Source of the DNA: an uncultured Eubacteriales bacterium
Lineage (GTDB): Bacteria > Bacillota > Clostridia > Christensenellales > Aristaeellaceae
NCBI GenBank assembly: GCA_900318145.1
Contig: ONJM01000004.1
Coordinates: 62,001-126,000, forward strand
Length of the DNA stretch: 64,000 bases
Reading direction: 5' to 3'
This document shows positions 1-8,406 of the stretch, piece after piece (within the stretch, counting starts at the first letter, position 1; each line of letters begins with the position of its first letter). The translations under genes and the position numbers were made by a program. The notes beneath the pieces are model-generated. The model had not been told where the DNA came from, made no database searches, and worked only from the letters and a program-made list of their open reading frames with translations.

Positions 1-1022
1 TGCTGGTCTTTTCCGCTGCGATCTTTCAGGAAGCGGAAATAGAATAATGAATAATAATCACATAATTGATAGCGAGATTCATTCTTCTTTTTTCCATAGA
101 AAGGATTTTGTCGGACAAATCCTGACAGTTCCAGATCTTTCAGCACCTTGCTGAGATTTCCGTTCAGAGGAATGCTGGTGTTTCTGCCGATCTCTGTTCT
201 TGTTATTCCACCGCGTTTCTTGCTCAACGCTTCCACAACCGAGATATACAGTTCGCTGTTTTTGAATAGTGTACGATAGAGATGTTCGAACTCATCCCAA
301 AGTTCAGCATTCTGATCAAAAAACAGAGAATCAATATTATCCGGAAAGGACAGCTCCGGACGGAGCAGGCTGAGATAATAAGGAATCCCGCCCAGGATCA
401 TATATGCTTCTGCAATGTGATATCTGTCCCAGTCAATTCCCCTGGATATCAGATATTGTTCCGTTTCATGCAGGGAGAAGGGTTTCAGGAAAATCCTGCA
501 GGTCTGGCGGCTGAACAGACCGCCTTTGTTTTCAGTGATATGTTCTACCATCCAGGATGTAGCGGATCCACATACAACAAGAATGAGATTCCTCTGAGAT
601 GCTCCCCAGCTGTTCCAGAACCATTCAAAAGCAGGAAGAAAGCCGGAACGCTGCGTATCCAGCCATGGCATTTCATCAAAAAAGACAACTTTCTTCTGGC
701 CTTCAGGAAGAGTGGACAGTACATCGCGAAGCATCTGGAATGCGTCAACCCAGTCAGATGGTACACGTTGCTTTTGACCTGTCGTTTGTTTCAGTTCATA
801 TGCGAAGTTGCGCAGCTGAACCAGGCGCGGCTGCTCATAGGCGCCGGTTAGCTGAAAAGTGAACCGATCTTTGAAAAACCTATGAATCAAAAAGGTTTTT
901 CCGACTCTTCGCCTTCCATAAACAATAATCAACTGAGACTGCGCTGATTTCATACAACGGTTGAGCTTTTCGCATTCCGTTTTCCTTCCGATCAGCCCAT
1001 CTGTGATTTCCATACTCTTCAT
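1..1022 (-). CDS. AAA ATPase, archaeal-ATPase/DUF234 type (3' end outside window)
   Basis: Reads from ATG at 1022 to the window edge without a stop, so the C-terminus is missing (340 codons visible). A P-loop GRRRVGKT lies at about residues 36-43 and a Walker B strand ending FFDE at about 112-117. After roughly residue 230 comes a winged-helix-like part followed by a YSLFYFRF segment, the layout of the archaeal-type ATPase family with a DUF234 C-terminal module. Members are widespread in Clostridia, Bacteroidetes and archaea and their role is mostly unknown; some sit in toxin or defence islands. The start is supported by GGAGGAT just upstream (minus strand). No operon partner is visible on this side. 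The family call is secure, the function is not. Confidence 0.85.
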   Translation of the reverse strand, partial: MKSMEITDGLIGRKTECEKLNRCMKSAQSQLIIVYGRRRVGKTFLIHRFFKDRFTFQLTGAYEQPRLVQLRNFAYELKQTTGQKQRVPSDWVDAFQMLRDVLSTLPEGQKKVVFFDEMPWLDTQRSGFLPAFEWFWNSWGASQRNLILVVCGSATSWMVEHITENKGGLFSRQTCRIFLKPFSLHETEQYLISRGIDWDRYHIAEAYMILGGIPYYLSLLRPELSFPDNIDSLFFDQNAELWDEFEHLYRTLFKNSELYISVVEALSKKRGGITRTEIGRNTSIPLNGNLSKVLKDLELSGFVRQNPFYGKKKNESRYQLCDYYSLFYFRFLKDRSGKDQ

Positions 1023-1133
1023 CCTCCCGAAACTGACGGATATCTGATTTGTGTTTGTTTCTTTGATTCATTATTGCAGAAAGCACAGGAAAAAGCAACG
1101 GATAATTCGTCTTTTTTGGAAGTAAATTATAAG

Positions 1134-1167
1134 AAAAAGACAGAATATCCGGATATTATGTCTTTTT
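1134..1167. promoter_or_regulatory. 34-bp inverted repeat upstream of the ATPase gene
   Basis: Two nearly perfect 17-nt arms (core AATATCC/GGATATT, outer AAAAAGACA/TGTCTTTTT) meet without a loop. A second, wider pair of inverted blocks, TTCGTCTTTTT (1107-1117) and AAAAAGACGAA (1184-1194), encloses it. It lies about 110 bp upstream of the minus-strand ATPase gene. The A-tract, stem and T-tract layout also fits a bidirectional terminator. Operator versus terminator cannot be decided from sequence. Confidence 0.5.
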
Positions 1168-1241
1168 TATGCGTTTTTCATGACAAAAAGACGAACCAGC
1201 AGAGGCCGTTCATTAACTCTGGGTAATTGTAAAAAGATGCC

Positions 1242-1280
1242 AAAATGAGTCAGTGAGAACCGTCCCCACTGACTCATTTT
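1242..1280. repeat. Dispersed palindromic repeat, copy 1
   Basis: Inverted arms AAAATGAGTCAGTG and CACTGACTCATTTT flank a centre reading AGAACCGTCCC. It abuts the stop codon of the exporter gene that ends at 1281 and may fold as its terminator. It is the best-preserved long copy of a family found repeatedly between here and 16.04 kb. Confidence 0.8.
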
Positions 1281-3488
1281 TCAGAAGGTGTAGCCTTTTT
1301 CGAGGGTGCTGGTGTCCAGCTGCTGGCGTTCGACCAGCTCGGCGAAGAGGCCGCCTTTGGCGATCAGCTCATCGTAGGTGCCGTCCTCGGCGATCTTGCC
1401 GCTGTCCAGCACCAGGATCCGGTCGCAGCGGCGGATGGTGCTCAGCCGGTGGGCGATGACGATGCGGGTGCACTTCATTTTGTCCAGGGCCTCGGAGACC
1501 TTCCGCTGGGTGATGTTGTCCAGGGCGGAGGTGGCTTCGTCGAAGATCAGGATCCGCGGCTTGGGCGCGATGGCCCGGGCGATCAGGATGCGCTGCCGCT
1601 GGCCGCCGGAGATGGTGCCGCCGCCTTCCGCCAGCATGGTGTTCATGCCCATGGGCATATCCCGGATGTCGTCGGCGATGCCGGCGATCTCCGCGGCTTC
1701 CCAGGCTTCCGACAGCTTCAGCGTCGGCGCGGAGATCGTGATGTTGTCAAAGATGCTGCCGGAGAAGAGCTTTCCGTCCTGCATCACCGCGCCGATCTGC
1801 CGGCGCACGCTGTGCAGATCCAGGTGCTGCAGGTCCTTCCGGTCGTAGGTGATCATACCGCGGGAGGGCTTTTCAAAGCCCAGCAGCAGGCGCACCAGCG
1901 TGCTCTTGCCGCAGCCGCTGCGCCCGACGATGGCCACGTATTCCCGCGGGGCGATCTTCAGGTTGAAGTCCTCAAACAGCGGCTTGCTCTCCGGGTCGTA
2001 TCCGAAGGTGACGTGGGAAAGCTCGATGCTGCCGGAAAGCCGCGTCACCGTCTCCCTGGAGGAGGAGATTTCCGGCTGGGCGGCCAGCAGCGGCTTCATC
2101 AGGTTGATGATCGGCTTGATGGAAGCCGCGGAAAGCGCCATGGAGGCCAGGGACGTGAACGCCGCGGAGATATAGGAATAGGAAGCGTTGAAGGCGTAGT
2201 AGTCCGAGATGCTGACCCGGTTCTTCGTCGCCACGTAGTACATGACCGCGGTGCCCGCCAGCGAGACCGCGGCGGTCCATACGCTGCTCAGCCGGATGAT
2301 GGCCGGCGGGTTGAAGGACAGCTCCGCGCTTTTGACGTACTGCTGGCTCCACTTGGCGAAGGCCCGGTTTTCCGCGCCGCTGAGGCGGATCTTCTGGATG
2401 CCGCCGATCAGGGAGTAGACGAGGCCCCGCTCCCTCGCGGTGTGCTGCATCTTTTCCTGGTCGACGCGCATCTGCACCCGGGCGCTCAGCAGGCTGATTC
2501 CCAGCGTCACCAGGGTGACCGCCAGGCTGGGCCAGACCAGGCTCGGCGCGAAGGCGAAGATCTGGAACAGGTAGATCAGGGAGAACAGCCCCGTCACCGC
2601 CGTGGAGAAAACGCTGTCCACGATGGTGGTGCACAGGGAGTCCATATAGTCGACGTGCTGGTTCAGTTCGCCCACGGAATAGTCCCGGAAGAACGTGGCC
2701 GGCAGGGAAAGGATCCGCATCATCGTGGCGGCGCTGACGTTGATGCTCAGCTTGTAGCGGATCCGCGACAGCAGCATGTTCCGGATGATCGTCAGGATGA
2801 TGGTCGTGACCGTGGCGAAGAACAGGAAACTCACCACCGCGACGAGCAGCTGCGTGCTGCCGGTGGAGACGACCTTTCCGATCAGGATCTGGTTCAGCTT
2901 CGGCGTCAGCAGGCCTACCAGCGTGATGGCCAGCGCGGCCAGGCCGAAGCTGATCCCGTCCCGGAGGGTCAGGCAGCTGAGCATGTACTTCAGCAGGTCC
3001 CGCAGCTTCAGCTCCCGCTGGGGCAGGGGACGGTGGAAGCACAGCGCTTCCTCGCTGATGTTCGCCGCCGTCCGGCCATTGACCCTGACCTTTTTCCCGG
3101 TGGCCGGGTCCGTGTATTCATATCCGCCCATGTCGGAGGGCAGCACGGCGATCACCGCGCCGCTGTCCTTCAGGCTGGTGATGAGCGGCCCCATGGCGTC
3201 CCGCTGCCAGCCTTTGGACAGGATCACTTCCCGGTACAGGATTCCCGTGGGGCTCAGCAGATAGTCCAGCCGGTCCCGCAGGCCGCGGATGGTTGCGGGC
3301 ACTTCCTTTTCCTTCACGCCCATGTGCTTGAGCAGGGCGGATACCGCGTCGCTCACGTCCTCCTGGTCGGAAAGGCTGCTGCGGATCTTCCGCCCCGTCA
3401 CGGAGCGCGCGATATTTTCAAAGGAGTCGCTCAGGAGCTCCCGTTCATGTTTTTTCCGGAATTCTATCTGATCGTCAAACCAGCCCAT
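1281..3488 (-). CDS. NHLM-type peptide exporter, permease/ATPase without peptidase domain
   Basis: Fused ABC exporter half (735 aa) resembling the second ABC component of NHLM/NHLP-type bacteriocin export systems. A soluble N-terminal region of about 160 residues lacks the C39 catalytic residues. Transmembrane helices fill roughly 175-440. The nucleotide-binding domain has Walker A GRSGCGKST (about 522-530), signature ISGGQ (about 626-630) and Walker B ILIFDEATSALD (about 645-657). It is the last gene of an operon and starts 18 nt after the stop of the peptidase-containing exporter. In known systems the two ABC proteins act with an HlyD-like subunit to export leader-bearing peptides. No precursor gene lies beside it, so the cargo is unknown. 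Confidence 0.88.
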   Translation of the reverse strand: MGWFDDQIEFRKKHERELLSDSFENIARSVTGRKIRSSLSDQEDVSDAVSALLKHMGVKEKEVPATIRGLRDRLDYLLSPTGILYREVILSKGWQRDAMGPLITSLKDSGAVIAVLPSDMGGYEYTDPATGKKVRVNGRTAANISEEALCFHRPLPQRELKLRDLLKYMLSCLTLRDGISFGLAALAITLVGLLTPKLNQILIGKVVSTGSTQLLVAVVSFLFFATVTTIILTIIRNMLLSRIRYKLSINVSAATMMRILSLPATFFRDYSVGELNQHVDYMDSLCTTIVDSVFSTAVTGLFSLIYLFQIFAFAPSLVWPSLAVTLVTLGISLLSARVQMRVDQEKMQHTARERGLVYSLIGGIQKIRLSGAENRAFAKWSQQYVKSAELSFNPPAIIRLSSVWTAAVSLAGTAVMYYVATKNRVSISDYYAFNASYSYISAAFTSLASMALSAASIKPIINLMKPLLAAQPEISSSRETVTRLSGSIELSHVTFGYDPESKPLFEDFNLKIAPREYVAIVGRSGCGKSTLVRLLLGFEKPSRGMITYDRKDLQHLDLHSVRRQIGAVMQDGKLFSGSIFDNITISAPTLKLSEAWEAAEIAGIADDIRDMPMGMNTMLAEGGGTISGGQRQRILIARAIAPKPRILIFDEATSALDNITQRKVSEALDKMKCTRIVIAHRLSTIRRCDRILVLDSGKIAEDGTYDELIAKGGLFAELVERQQLDTSTLEKGYTF

Positions 3489-3506
3489 GAATGAAAGCCT
3501 CCTTTC

Positions 3507-5702
3507 TCACTCGTTGCTGACCAGGTTCGCGTATACGCCGCCTTTGGCGTACAGCTCGTCGTGGGTGCCCCGCTCGATGATCTGCCCCTTGTCCAGCACG
3601 ATGATCTCGTCGCAGTCCCGGATGGTGCTCAGCCGGTGGGCGATGATGATGCAGGTGATGCCCCGCGCGTTGATGCTCTTGATAACCTCATATTCGGTCC
3701 GGGCGTCCAGCGCGCTGGTCGCCTCGTCCATGATGCAGATCGTGGGATCCTGGCTCAGGGCCCGGGCGATCTCGATGCGCTGCCGCTGCCCGCCGGACAG
3801 GTCCCGCCCGCCGTCCAGCAGCTTGTGGCTGAAGCCGCCCTCCCGGGTCAGGATGTCGTCGTAGATGCCAGCGTCCCGGGCAGCCAGCGTCACCTCGAAG
3901 TCCTCGATGGAGTCGTCCCACATCTTGATGTTCTGGCTGACCGTGTCCTCAAACAGCGTGATATCCTGGTCGATAACGCTGACCGAGCCGGTGAACACGT
4001 CCCGGTCGATCTCGTCCAGCGTCATTCCGTCGTAGGTGATGCTCCCGCTCCAGGGCCGGTACAGGCCGGAAATCAGCTTGGCCAGGGTGCTCTTGCCGCA
4101 CCCGGTCCGCCCGACGAAGGCGATCTTCTGCCCGGGCTTCACCGTCATGGAGAAGTTGGTGACCTGCGGCTTTCCCAGCCGGGAATAGCCGAAGGTGACG
4201 TCCTTCAGCTCGATGGCCCCGCTCAGCTTCTGGTATTCCGCGGTCTTCTCCCGGGGCCGGAAGGCCGGGTCCTCGGGATAGCTCATCACGTCGTCCACCC
4301 GCTCCATCTGGGTGGTCATTTCCTGCATGCTCTGCCCCGCGGAAATCAGGTTGGAGGCAGGGGACATGAAGGAGTACAGGAAGCCCTGGAAGGCCATGAC
4401 CGTACCGACGGTGAACTGCCCCCGGAGCACCAGCAGCACGCCGATGCCCAGCACCGCGATGTTCGCCGTGGCCGTGATGGCGCTGGGGAGGCTCCCCAGG
4501 AACATGTTCAGCCTGGAGTAGGAAACGCTCTGGGTGTTGACGCTGGCCTGGTATCCGGCCCAGCGGCCGAAGAACCCGTTCTCCGCGCCGCTGCTCTTGA
4601 TGGTTTCGATCATGCTGATGCCGCTCATGGTGGCGCTGGAAAGCTTCGCGGCATCCCGCTGCTGCACCCGCGTGATGTTCACCCGCTTCGCTGTCACGAC
4701 GGAGGAGACGATCAGGTTCAGGACGATCGCCCCGACCCCGATGAGGGCCAGCAGCCAGCTGTAGTGGATCATGACGATCAGGTAGAAGACCATCATCCCG
4801 GTCTGGATGGCCAGGGGCGCGAAGGTCTGCACCAGGGCGTGGGCAATGGAGGCGTTGGTGGTCTGCCGGTCCGCGATGTCCGCGCTCATCCGCTGGGAGA
4901 AGAACTGCATCGGCAGCCGCAGCACCTTCCAGAGGTAGGCGCTGTTGCCGTAGCTGGCCATCTTGCCCTGGATTTTCAGGGAATATACCGCGGAAATCCA
5001 CGACACCGTCACGGTCACCACGGCGAAGAGCAGAAACAGCAGCATGAACGGCGTCAGCCAGTCCGGGTTCGTGCCGCTCAGCAGCCGGTCCAGGAAGGTC
5101 TTGGAAAACGCCGGCTGGATAATCCCCAGCAGGGAGGAGATCGTCGTGGTCAGCACCACGAAGGCCACCGCCGTGCCGGAACCCTTGAGCCGCTCCTTCG
5201 CGTAGGAGATCACGCTCTTCGGCTTTCCGGCGGGTTTGAAGTCCTCGCCCGGCTCGAAGCACAGGCAGACGCCCGTGAACTCCCGGTCGAATTCCTCCCA
5301 TTCCACCTTCACCCTGCCCCGGGCCGGGTCGTTGAGCACCGCCCGCTTCCCCTCGAAGCCGCACAGCACCACGAAATGGTTGAAGCCCCAGTGGATGATG
5401 CACGGGAAGGGCCCTTCATCAGCCAGGTCCTCCGGCTCCACCCGCCAGGCGTTGGCCTTCATGCCGTAGCTGCGGGCCGCCACCAGGATGTTCTTGGCGC
5501 TGGCGCCGTCCATGCTGACGCCGCAGTCCACCCGGGCCTGCTCCAGCGGGATCCAGTTTTTGTAGTAATGCATGATCATGGTCAGCGAGGCCGCGCCGCA
5601 CTCCAGCGCTTCCATCTGCATGACCACGGGAACGCGCACGACGCCCTTCTTGACGGGCTTCGGCACCGTTTTCTTCAGGTCAAATCCAAGCAAGCCTGCC
5701 AC
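3507..5702 (-). CDS. NHLM-type peptide exporter with C39 leader peptidase
   Basis: A 731-aa peptidase/permease/ATPase fusion. The N-terminal C39 domain keeps the catalytic residues: Cys35 in EALECGAAS, His109 in WGFNHFVV and Asp125 in LNDPARG. The membrane part follows at about 165-440. The ATPase has Walker A GRTGCGKST (about 531-539), LSGGQRQR (about 635) and Walker B ICIMDEATSALD (about 656). The family cuts precursor leaders after a double-glycine-type site and exports the core. It lies between an HlyD-like gene and a second exporter gene, the usual NHLM arrangement. The only clear double-glycine leader peptide in the window is at 57809-58042, over 50 kb away; a link between them is inference. 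Confidence 0.92.
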   Translation of the reverse strand: MAGLLGFDLKKTVPKPVKKGVVRVPVVMQMEALECGAASLTMIMHYYKNWIPLEQARVDCGVSMDGASAKNILVAARSYGMKANAWRVEPEDLADEGPFPCIIHWGFNHFVVLCGFEGKRAVLNDPARGRVKVEWEEFDREFTGVCLCFEPGEDFKPAGKPKSVISYAKERLKGSGTAVAFVVLTTTISSLLGIIQPAFSKTFLDRLLSGTNPDWLTPFMLLFLLFAVVTVTVSWISAVYSLKIQGKMASYGNSAYLWKVLRLPMQFFSQRMSADIADRQTTNASIAHALVQTFAPLAIQTGMMVFYLIVMIHYSWLLALIGVGAIVLNLIVSSVVTAKRVNITRVQQRDAAKLSSATMSGISMIETIKSSGAENGFFGRWAGYQASVNTQSVSYSRLNMFLGSLPSAITATANIAVLGIGVLLVLRGQFTVGTVMAFQGFLYSFMSPASNLISAGQSMQEMTTQMERVDDVMSYPEDPAFRPREKTAEYQKLSGAIELKDVTFGYSRLGKPQVTNFSMTVKPGQKIAFVGRTGCGKSTLAKLISGLYRPWSGSITYDGMTLDEIDRDVFTGSVSVIDQDITLFEDTVSQNIKMWDDSIEDFEVTLAARDAGIYDDILTREGGFSHKLLDGGRDLSGGQRQRIEIARALSQDPTICIMDEATSALDARTEYEVIKSINARGITCIIIAHRLSTIRDCDEIIVLDKGQIIERGTHDELYAKGGVYANLVSNE

Positions 5703-5714
5703 GATCCCACCCCC

Positions 5715-6203
5715 TTACTGCAGCAGCAGGGAAATGGGATGCAGGTCTTCGGTCACGGCCGTTCCCGCGTACACCCCGTCCGCCAGGTCCGTGTCCGCCG
5801 GCACCAGCACCACCGGATCCCCGGCGGAAAGCTCTCCGGCCTTCAGCACGCGGATGGAGGTATCCTCCGCCAGCACTACCAGCTCGCTGTTCGCGGAGGT
5901 GTTCAGCGGATATTCCTTTCCGGAAATCTCCACGATGCCCTGCTTCATGACCCCGTCCGCCTGCGCGTAGGGGACGTAGCAGAAGCTCTTTCCCGCCTCC
6001 ACCGTCACGGCTACCTGCGCGGTGGTCCGGATGTGCCCGAAGATCCCCCACAGGATCGCCCCGGCCAGCAGCGCGATTACCGCGGCCAGCACCAGCCACA
6101 CCCCGGGCGAGGTCACCCGCAGGTAATCGTTCAGGGATTCGGGAGACTCCACCGCCTCCAGGCTTTTCTCACGGAACAGTTTGGTTTTCGTCTGTTCGCT
6201 CAC
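5715..6203 (-). CDS. Short HlyD-like NHLM secretion subunit
   Basis: A 162-aa protein with a cytoplasmic N-terminus, one membrane helix at about 34-57, and an extracytoplasmic part resembling lipoyl/barrel pieces of membrane fusion proteins. First gene of the exporter operon; its stop lies 12 nt before the next start. Position and topology match the HlyD-like subunit of NHLM systems, but it is much shorter than typical membrane fusion proteins and lacks the long coiled-coil hairpin. No second fragment follows, so this looks like a compact form, not a frameshift. Function by context: coupling of the exporter to the cell exterior. Confidence 0.72.
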   Translation of the reverse strand: MSEQTKTKLFREKSLEAVESPESLNDYLRVTSPGVWLVLAAVIALLAGAILWGIFGHIRTTAQVAVTVEAGKSFCYVPYAQADGVMKQGIVEISGKEYPLNTSANSELVVLAEDTSIRVLKAGELSAGDPVVLVPADTDLADGVYAGTAVTEDLHPISLLLQ

Positions 6204-6260
6204 AGGTCACAGCCCCTTCCGGCAAAAATATAGGCAGCGTAAATCAGAAGTATCCGTATA

Positions 6261-6290
6261 ATTATATCAGAACAACCCGCCCGGGAACAA
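6261..6290 (-). promoter_or_regulatory. Candidate promoter of the exporter operon
   Basis: On the minus strand a TTGTTC hexamer (6290-6285) and TATAAT (6266-6261) are separated by 18 nt. Transcription would start near 6254, about 50 nt before the start codon at 6203. The -10 box is perfect, the -35 box is weak. Confidence 0.5.
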
Positions 6291-6320
6291 CCACCCGCCG
6301 CAGGAAAAACATTTCATTTG

Positions 6321-6349
6321 TGAGTCAGGAGAACTGACCCCGTGACTCA
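6321..6349. repeat. Dispersed palindromic repeat, copy 2
   Basis: Arms TGAGTCA(GG) and (CG)TGACTCA enclose AGAACTGACCCC. It lies between the exporter operon promoter and the 3' end of the HipA-like kinase gene. This is the GGAGAACTGACCCCG variant, seen again at 12.07 kb. Confidence 0.7.
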
Positions 6350-6393
6350 TGAATGCCTCCTCATATCGTATTCATCACATGATTTGCGGCCCG

Positions 6394-7533
6394 TCAGCCA
6401 TGATCCGGAAAACTGAGAAATGCCTGAACCCTGTTCTGCAGGGTTTTTTCAATGGCCTTCAGCCTTTCCGCCGGCAGATTGTACGCGGGATGCTTTGCAA
6501 ACCGGAAGCTGATCATTTTTCTCAGCTGTTCCTTCTGCCGCGGGGCAATAAACTCTTTTACGATATTCTCAAAAGGAACGCCGTAGGAGGAAGAACGGGT
6601 TTTCGCGTATTCGTCCATGGTTCTGATATCGTCCGGCATCGCGTAGTTGAACAGTGACAGTCCGTGGTCAAAGAGCGGCGCAAACGCGTAAGGCCGGTTC
6701 GTTTTGTTGTCCACCATCAAGCCGAAGTTGCCGAAATGGCGGTCTTCGTTGCAGATCAGCGCGTCGAACACCAGCATGTCCGCAAAGCTGTCATAGTATG
6801 ATCCGCCCAATGTTTTCAGGTATTCGGATACGGTTCTCAGCGTGCAGTTTTCCAGGAACCGGTAAATCGGCACATAGGAATGATCGATATCGCAGAACAG
6901 CTCACAGGTGGAGCACAGGCACTTTTTCCACTGGGAAAGGCCGTACGGCACATGCGGGATCCCCATCCGTTCCGCGATCTGAGCTGCGTAGAACTCGGAA
7001 TAGGGTTCGTTGCCCGTGTTTGCCGCTCCGCTGGATCCGCCCTTGTAAAGCAGGATCTTCCCGTTCAGCCGGCGCCATCCCTTACGCAGCATTCCGGCGG
7101 TGGTGAATTCCGGTGAAGAGGAAAAACCTTTTGCCCGGGAAGTGCCGTATCCCGTATAGGCGATCAGGGAAAGCATCTTTACGAAGTCGTGCTCATACAG
7201 GTTGTAATCGGCGTATTTCCCTGTGAAATCCTCTTCAACAACCCAGTAGCTGTCATTCAGGGAAAGCCCTCTGCAGACCTGCAGAATGCCCTTTGTATCG
7301 TTATGGCTCAGTCCGCTCTTCGCGAGCAGCGCGTCGACATATTCCCGGTTCCTGGGAATGATGCGGCTGCGGAGCCAGGCCATCAGGCCTTCGTCCGTTT
7401 TCTTCATGCCGATGGGAAGCATGCCGGAGTGCGCTTCGTCAATCCCGAGAATCCGGCATTTCTGGCCCTCCAGCGGATCTTCGGCAATCTCAAACGACAG
7501 CAGCGCTGTATCATACTGTTTCAGACAGAACAC
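6394..7533 (-). CDS. HipA-like Ser/Thr kinase, standalone
   Basis: About 379 aa with HipA/CtkA-type kinase signatures: a phosphate-binding stretch ending LLYKGG (about 162-166), an EFYAAQIAERMG helix, catalytic-loop NEDRHFGNFG (about 262-271) and metal-binding FDHG (about 288-291). Members phosphorylate proteins and serve as toxins or regulators. I prefer the GTG at 7533 because AGGAGGTG lies 7 nt upstream; an in-frame upstream ATG has no comparable site. No HipB-like DNA-binding antitoxin gene is next to it. A second, divergent paralogue lies at 10577-12025. The role in toxin-antitoxin or phage defence is unproven. Confidence 0.82.
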   Translation of the reverse strand: MFCLKQYDTALLSFEIAEDPLEGQKCRILGIDEAHSGMLPIGMKKTDEGLMAWLRSRIIPRNREYVDALLAKSGLSHNDTKGILQVCRGLSLNDSYWVVEEDFTGKYADYNLYEHDFVKMLSLIAYTGYGTSRAKGFSSSPEFTTAGMLRKGWRRLNGKILLYKGGSSGAANTGNEPYSEFYAAQIAERMGIPHVPYGLSQWKKCLCSTCELFCDIDHSYVPIYRFLENCTLRTVSEYLKTLGGSYYDSFADMLVFDALICNEDRHFGNFGLMVDNKTNRPYAFAPLFDHGLSLFNYAMPDDIRTMDEYAKTRSSSYGVPFENIVKEFIAPRQKEQLRKMISFRFAKHPAYNLPAERLKAIEKTLQNRVQAFLSFPDHG

Positions 7534-7665
7534 CGGATTCACCTCCTTCATTGCGGCATAGCCGGGCAATTCATTATATCCTGTATCTCCGCAGGTTTCA
7601 ACGCATCATTTTCCGGACCGCGGAATCACTTCACGCTCCGGCCGGATCGGGTCACGCGGACAAAA

Positions 7666-7695
7666 AATGAGTCAGTGAGAACTCACTGACTCATT
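7666..7695. repeat. Dispersed palindromic repeat, copy 3 (perfect short form)
   Basis: A perfect palindrome: AATGAGTCAGTGAG, a two-base AA centre, and CTCACTGACTCATT. It lies between the 5' side of the kinase gene and the 3' end of the secreted protein gene. The usual GTCCC centre is absent here, so this copy shows the minimal arms. Confidence 0.8.
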
Positions 7696-7712
7696 CCGGC
7701 GGAATGGATGAA

Positions 7713-8240
7713 TTATTCCGCGGCCTGGATGGAGGCCAGAACGACGCTGGCGCCAAGCTTGGCGTTGTCGTCCGCCGCGGGTCCTACGGTCACCTCAAGG
7801 ATGTAGCCCATCTGGGTCGTGAAGGCGCAGACCAGGCAGTCGTTGTATTCGTAGGAGATGCAGGGCAGGCCGTTCACGGTGCCGAATTCCAGCCCGGTCA
7901 CGTCGTCGCCCTGGATGGAGGCGGCGTAGTCTTCCAGCGTCATGCCTTCCACGTTCACGTACTGGATCGCGATGGCGTCGCCGTCTTCCGCGGCATAGTA
8001 ACCGATGTAGCCCTTCTCGCGGTCTTCGTCAGTCAGCTCCGCGGCCGTCATTCCTTCGGGAACGAAGAGCTTCACGGCGATCTCGTCAAAGGTGACGAAC
8101 TCACCGGTGAGGCCGGAAGCCTCCAGCATGGGCGCGACTTCTTCCCAGGTGATCTCGGCGGCGGCGGCGGTTTCCGCCAGCGCGGCGAAAGCGGTCAGGC
8201 TCAGGCACAGGGCCAACATCAGGGCAAACAGTTTCTTCAT
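7713..8240 (-). CDS. Secreted protein of unknown function
   Basis: A 175-aa protein with a classic signal peptide (MKKLF, hydrophobic core, cleavage probably after the first ALA near residue 22). The mature part is acidic, has no membrane segment and contains two Cys residues (in LPCISYEY and CLVCAF) plus a short duplication-free alpha/beta pattern. I do not recognise a family. It is transcribed divergently from the clostripain-like protease at 8407, with which it appears to share a promoter region, so the two may be co-regulated. It is convergent with nothing; the palindromic repeat at 7666 lies just beyond its stop. Confidence 0.7.
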   Translation of the reverse strand: MKKLFALMLALCLSLTAFAALAETAAAAEITWEEVAPMLEASGLTGEFVTFDEIAVKLFVPEGMTAAELTDEDREKGYIGYYAAEDGDAIAIQYVNVEGMTLEDYAASIQGDDVTGLEFGTVNGLPCISYEYNDCLVCAFTTQMGYILEVTVGPAADDNAKLGASVVLASIQAAE

Positions 8241-8315
8241 GGGTATCTACCTCTTTCCATGGGGAACTTCCCCCTCTTTTTCGCGGCTGCCTTCCGGCAG
8301 CGCAACCGGAAAAAC

Positions 8316-8366
8316 ATTATACAGAAAACGGGGACGATTGCAAGTGTTTCATCTGTTCTGTATAAT
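8316..8366. promoter_or_regulatory. Overlapping divergent promoters sharing one -35 hexamer
   Basis: The palindromic hexamer TTGCAA at 8338-8343 reads the same on both strands. On the plus strand it is 17 nt from TATAAT (8361-8366), leading to the protease. On the minus strand it is 16 nt from TATAAT (8321-8316), leading to the secreted protein. The two -10 boxes lie in inverted arms ATTATACAGAA / TTCTGTATAAT. Confidence 0.65.
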
Positions 8367-8406
8367 GTTCCCGGCGCGGGACGCGCCCGGAAAGGATGAA
8401 TATATA

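Noticed and set aside
1449..3494. Long plus-strand open frame (681 codons) over the exporter genes
   Set aside because: It is the opposite strand of a GC-rich ABC exporter gene; the product is His/Gly/Asp-rich, low in hydrophobic residues, with no motifs. The same holds for the 890-codon frame at 3561-6233.
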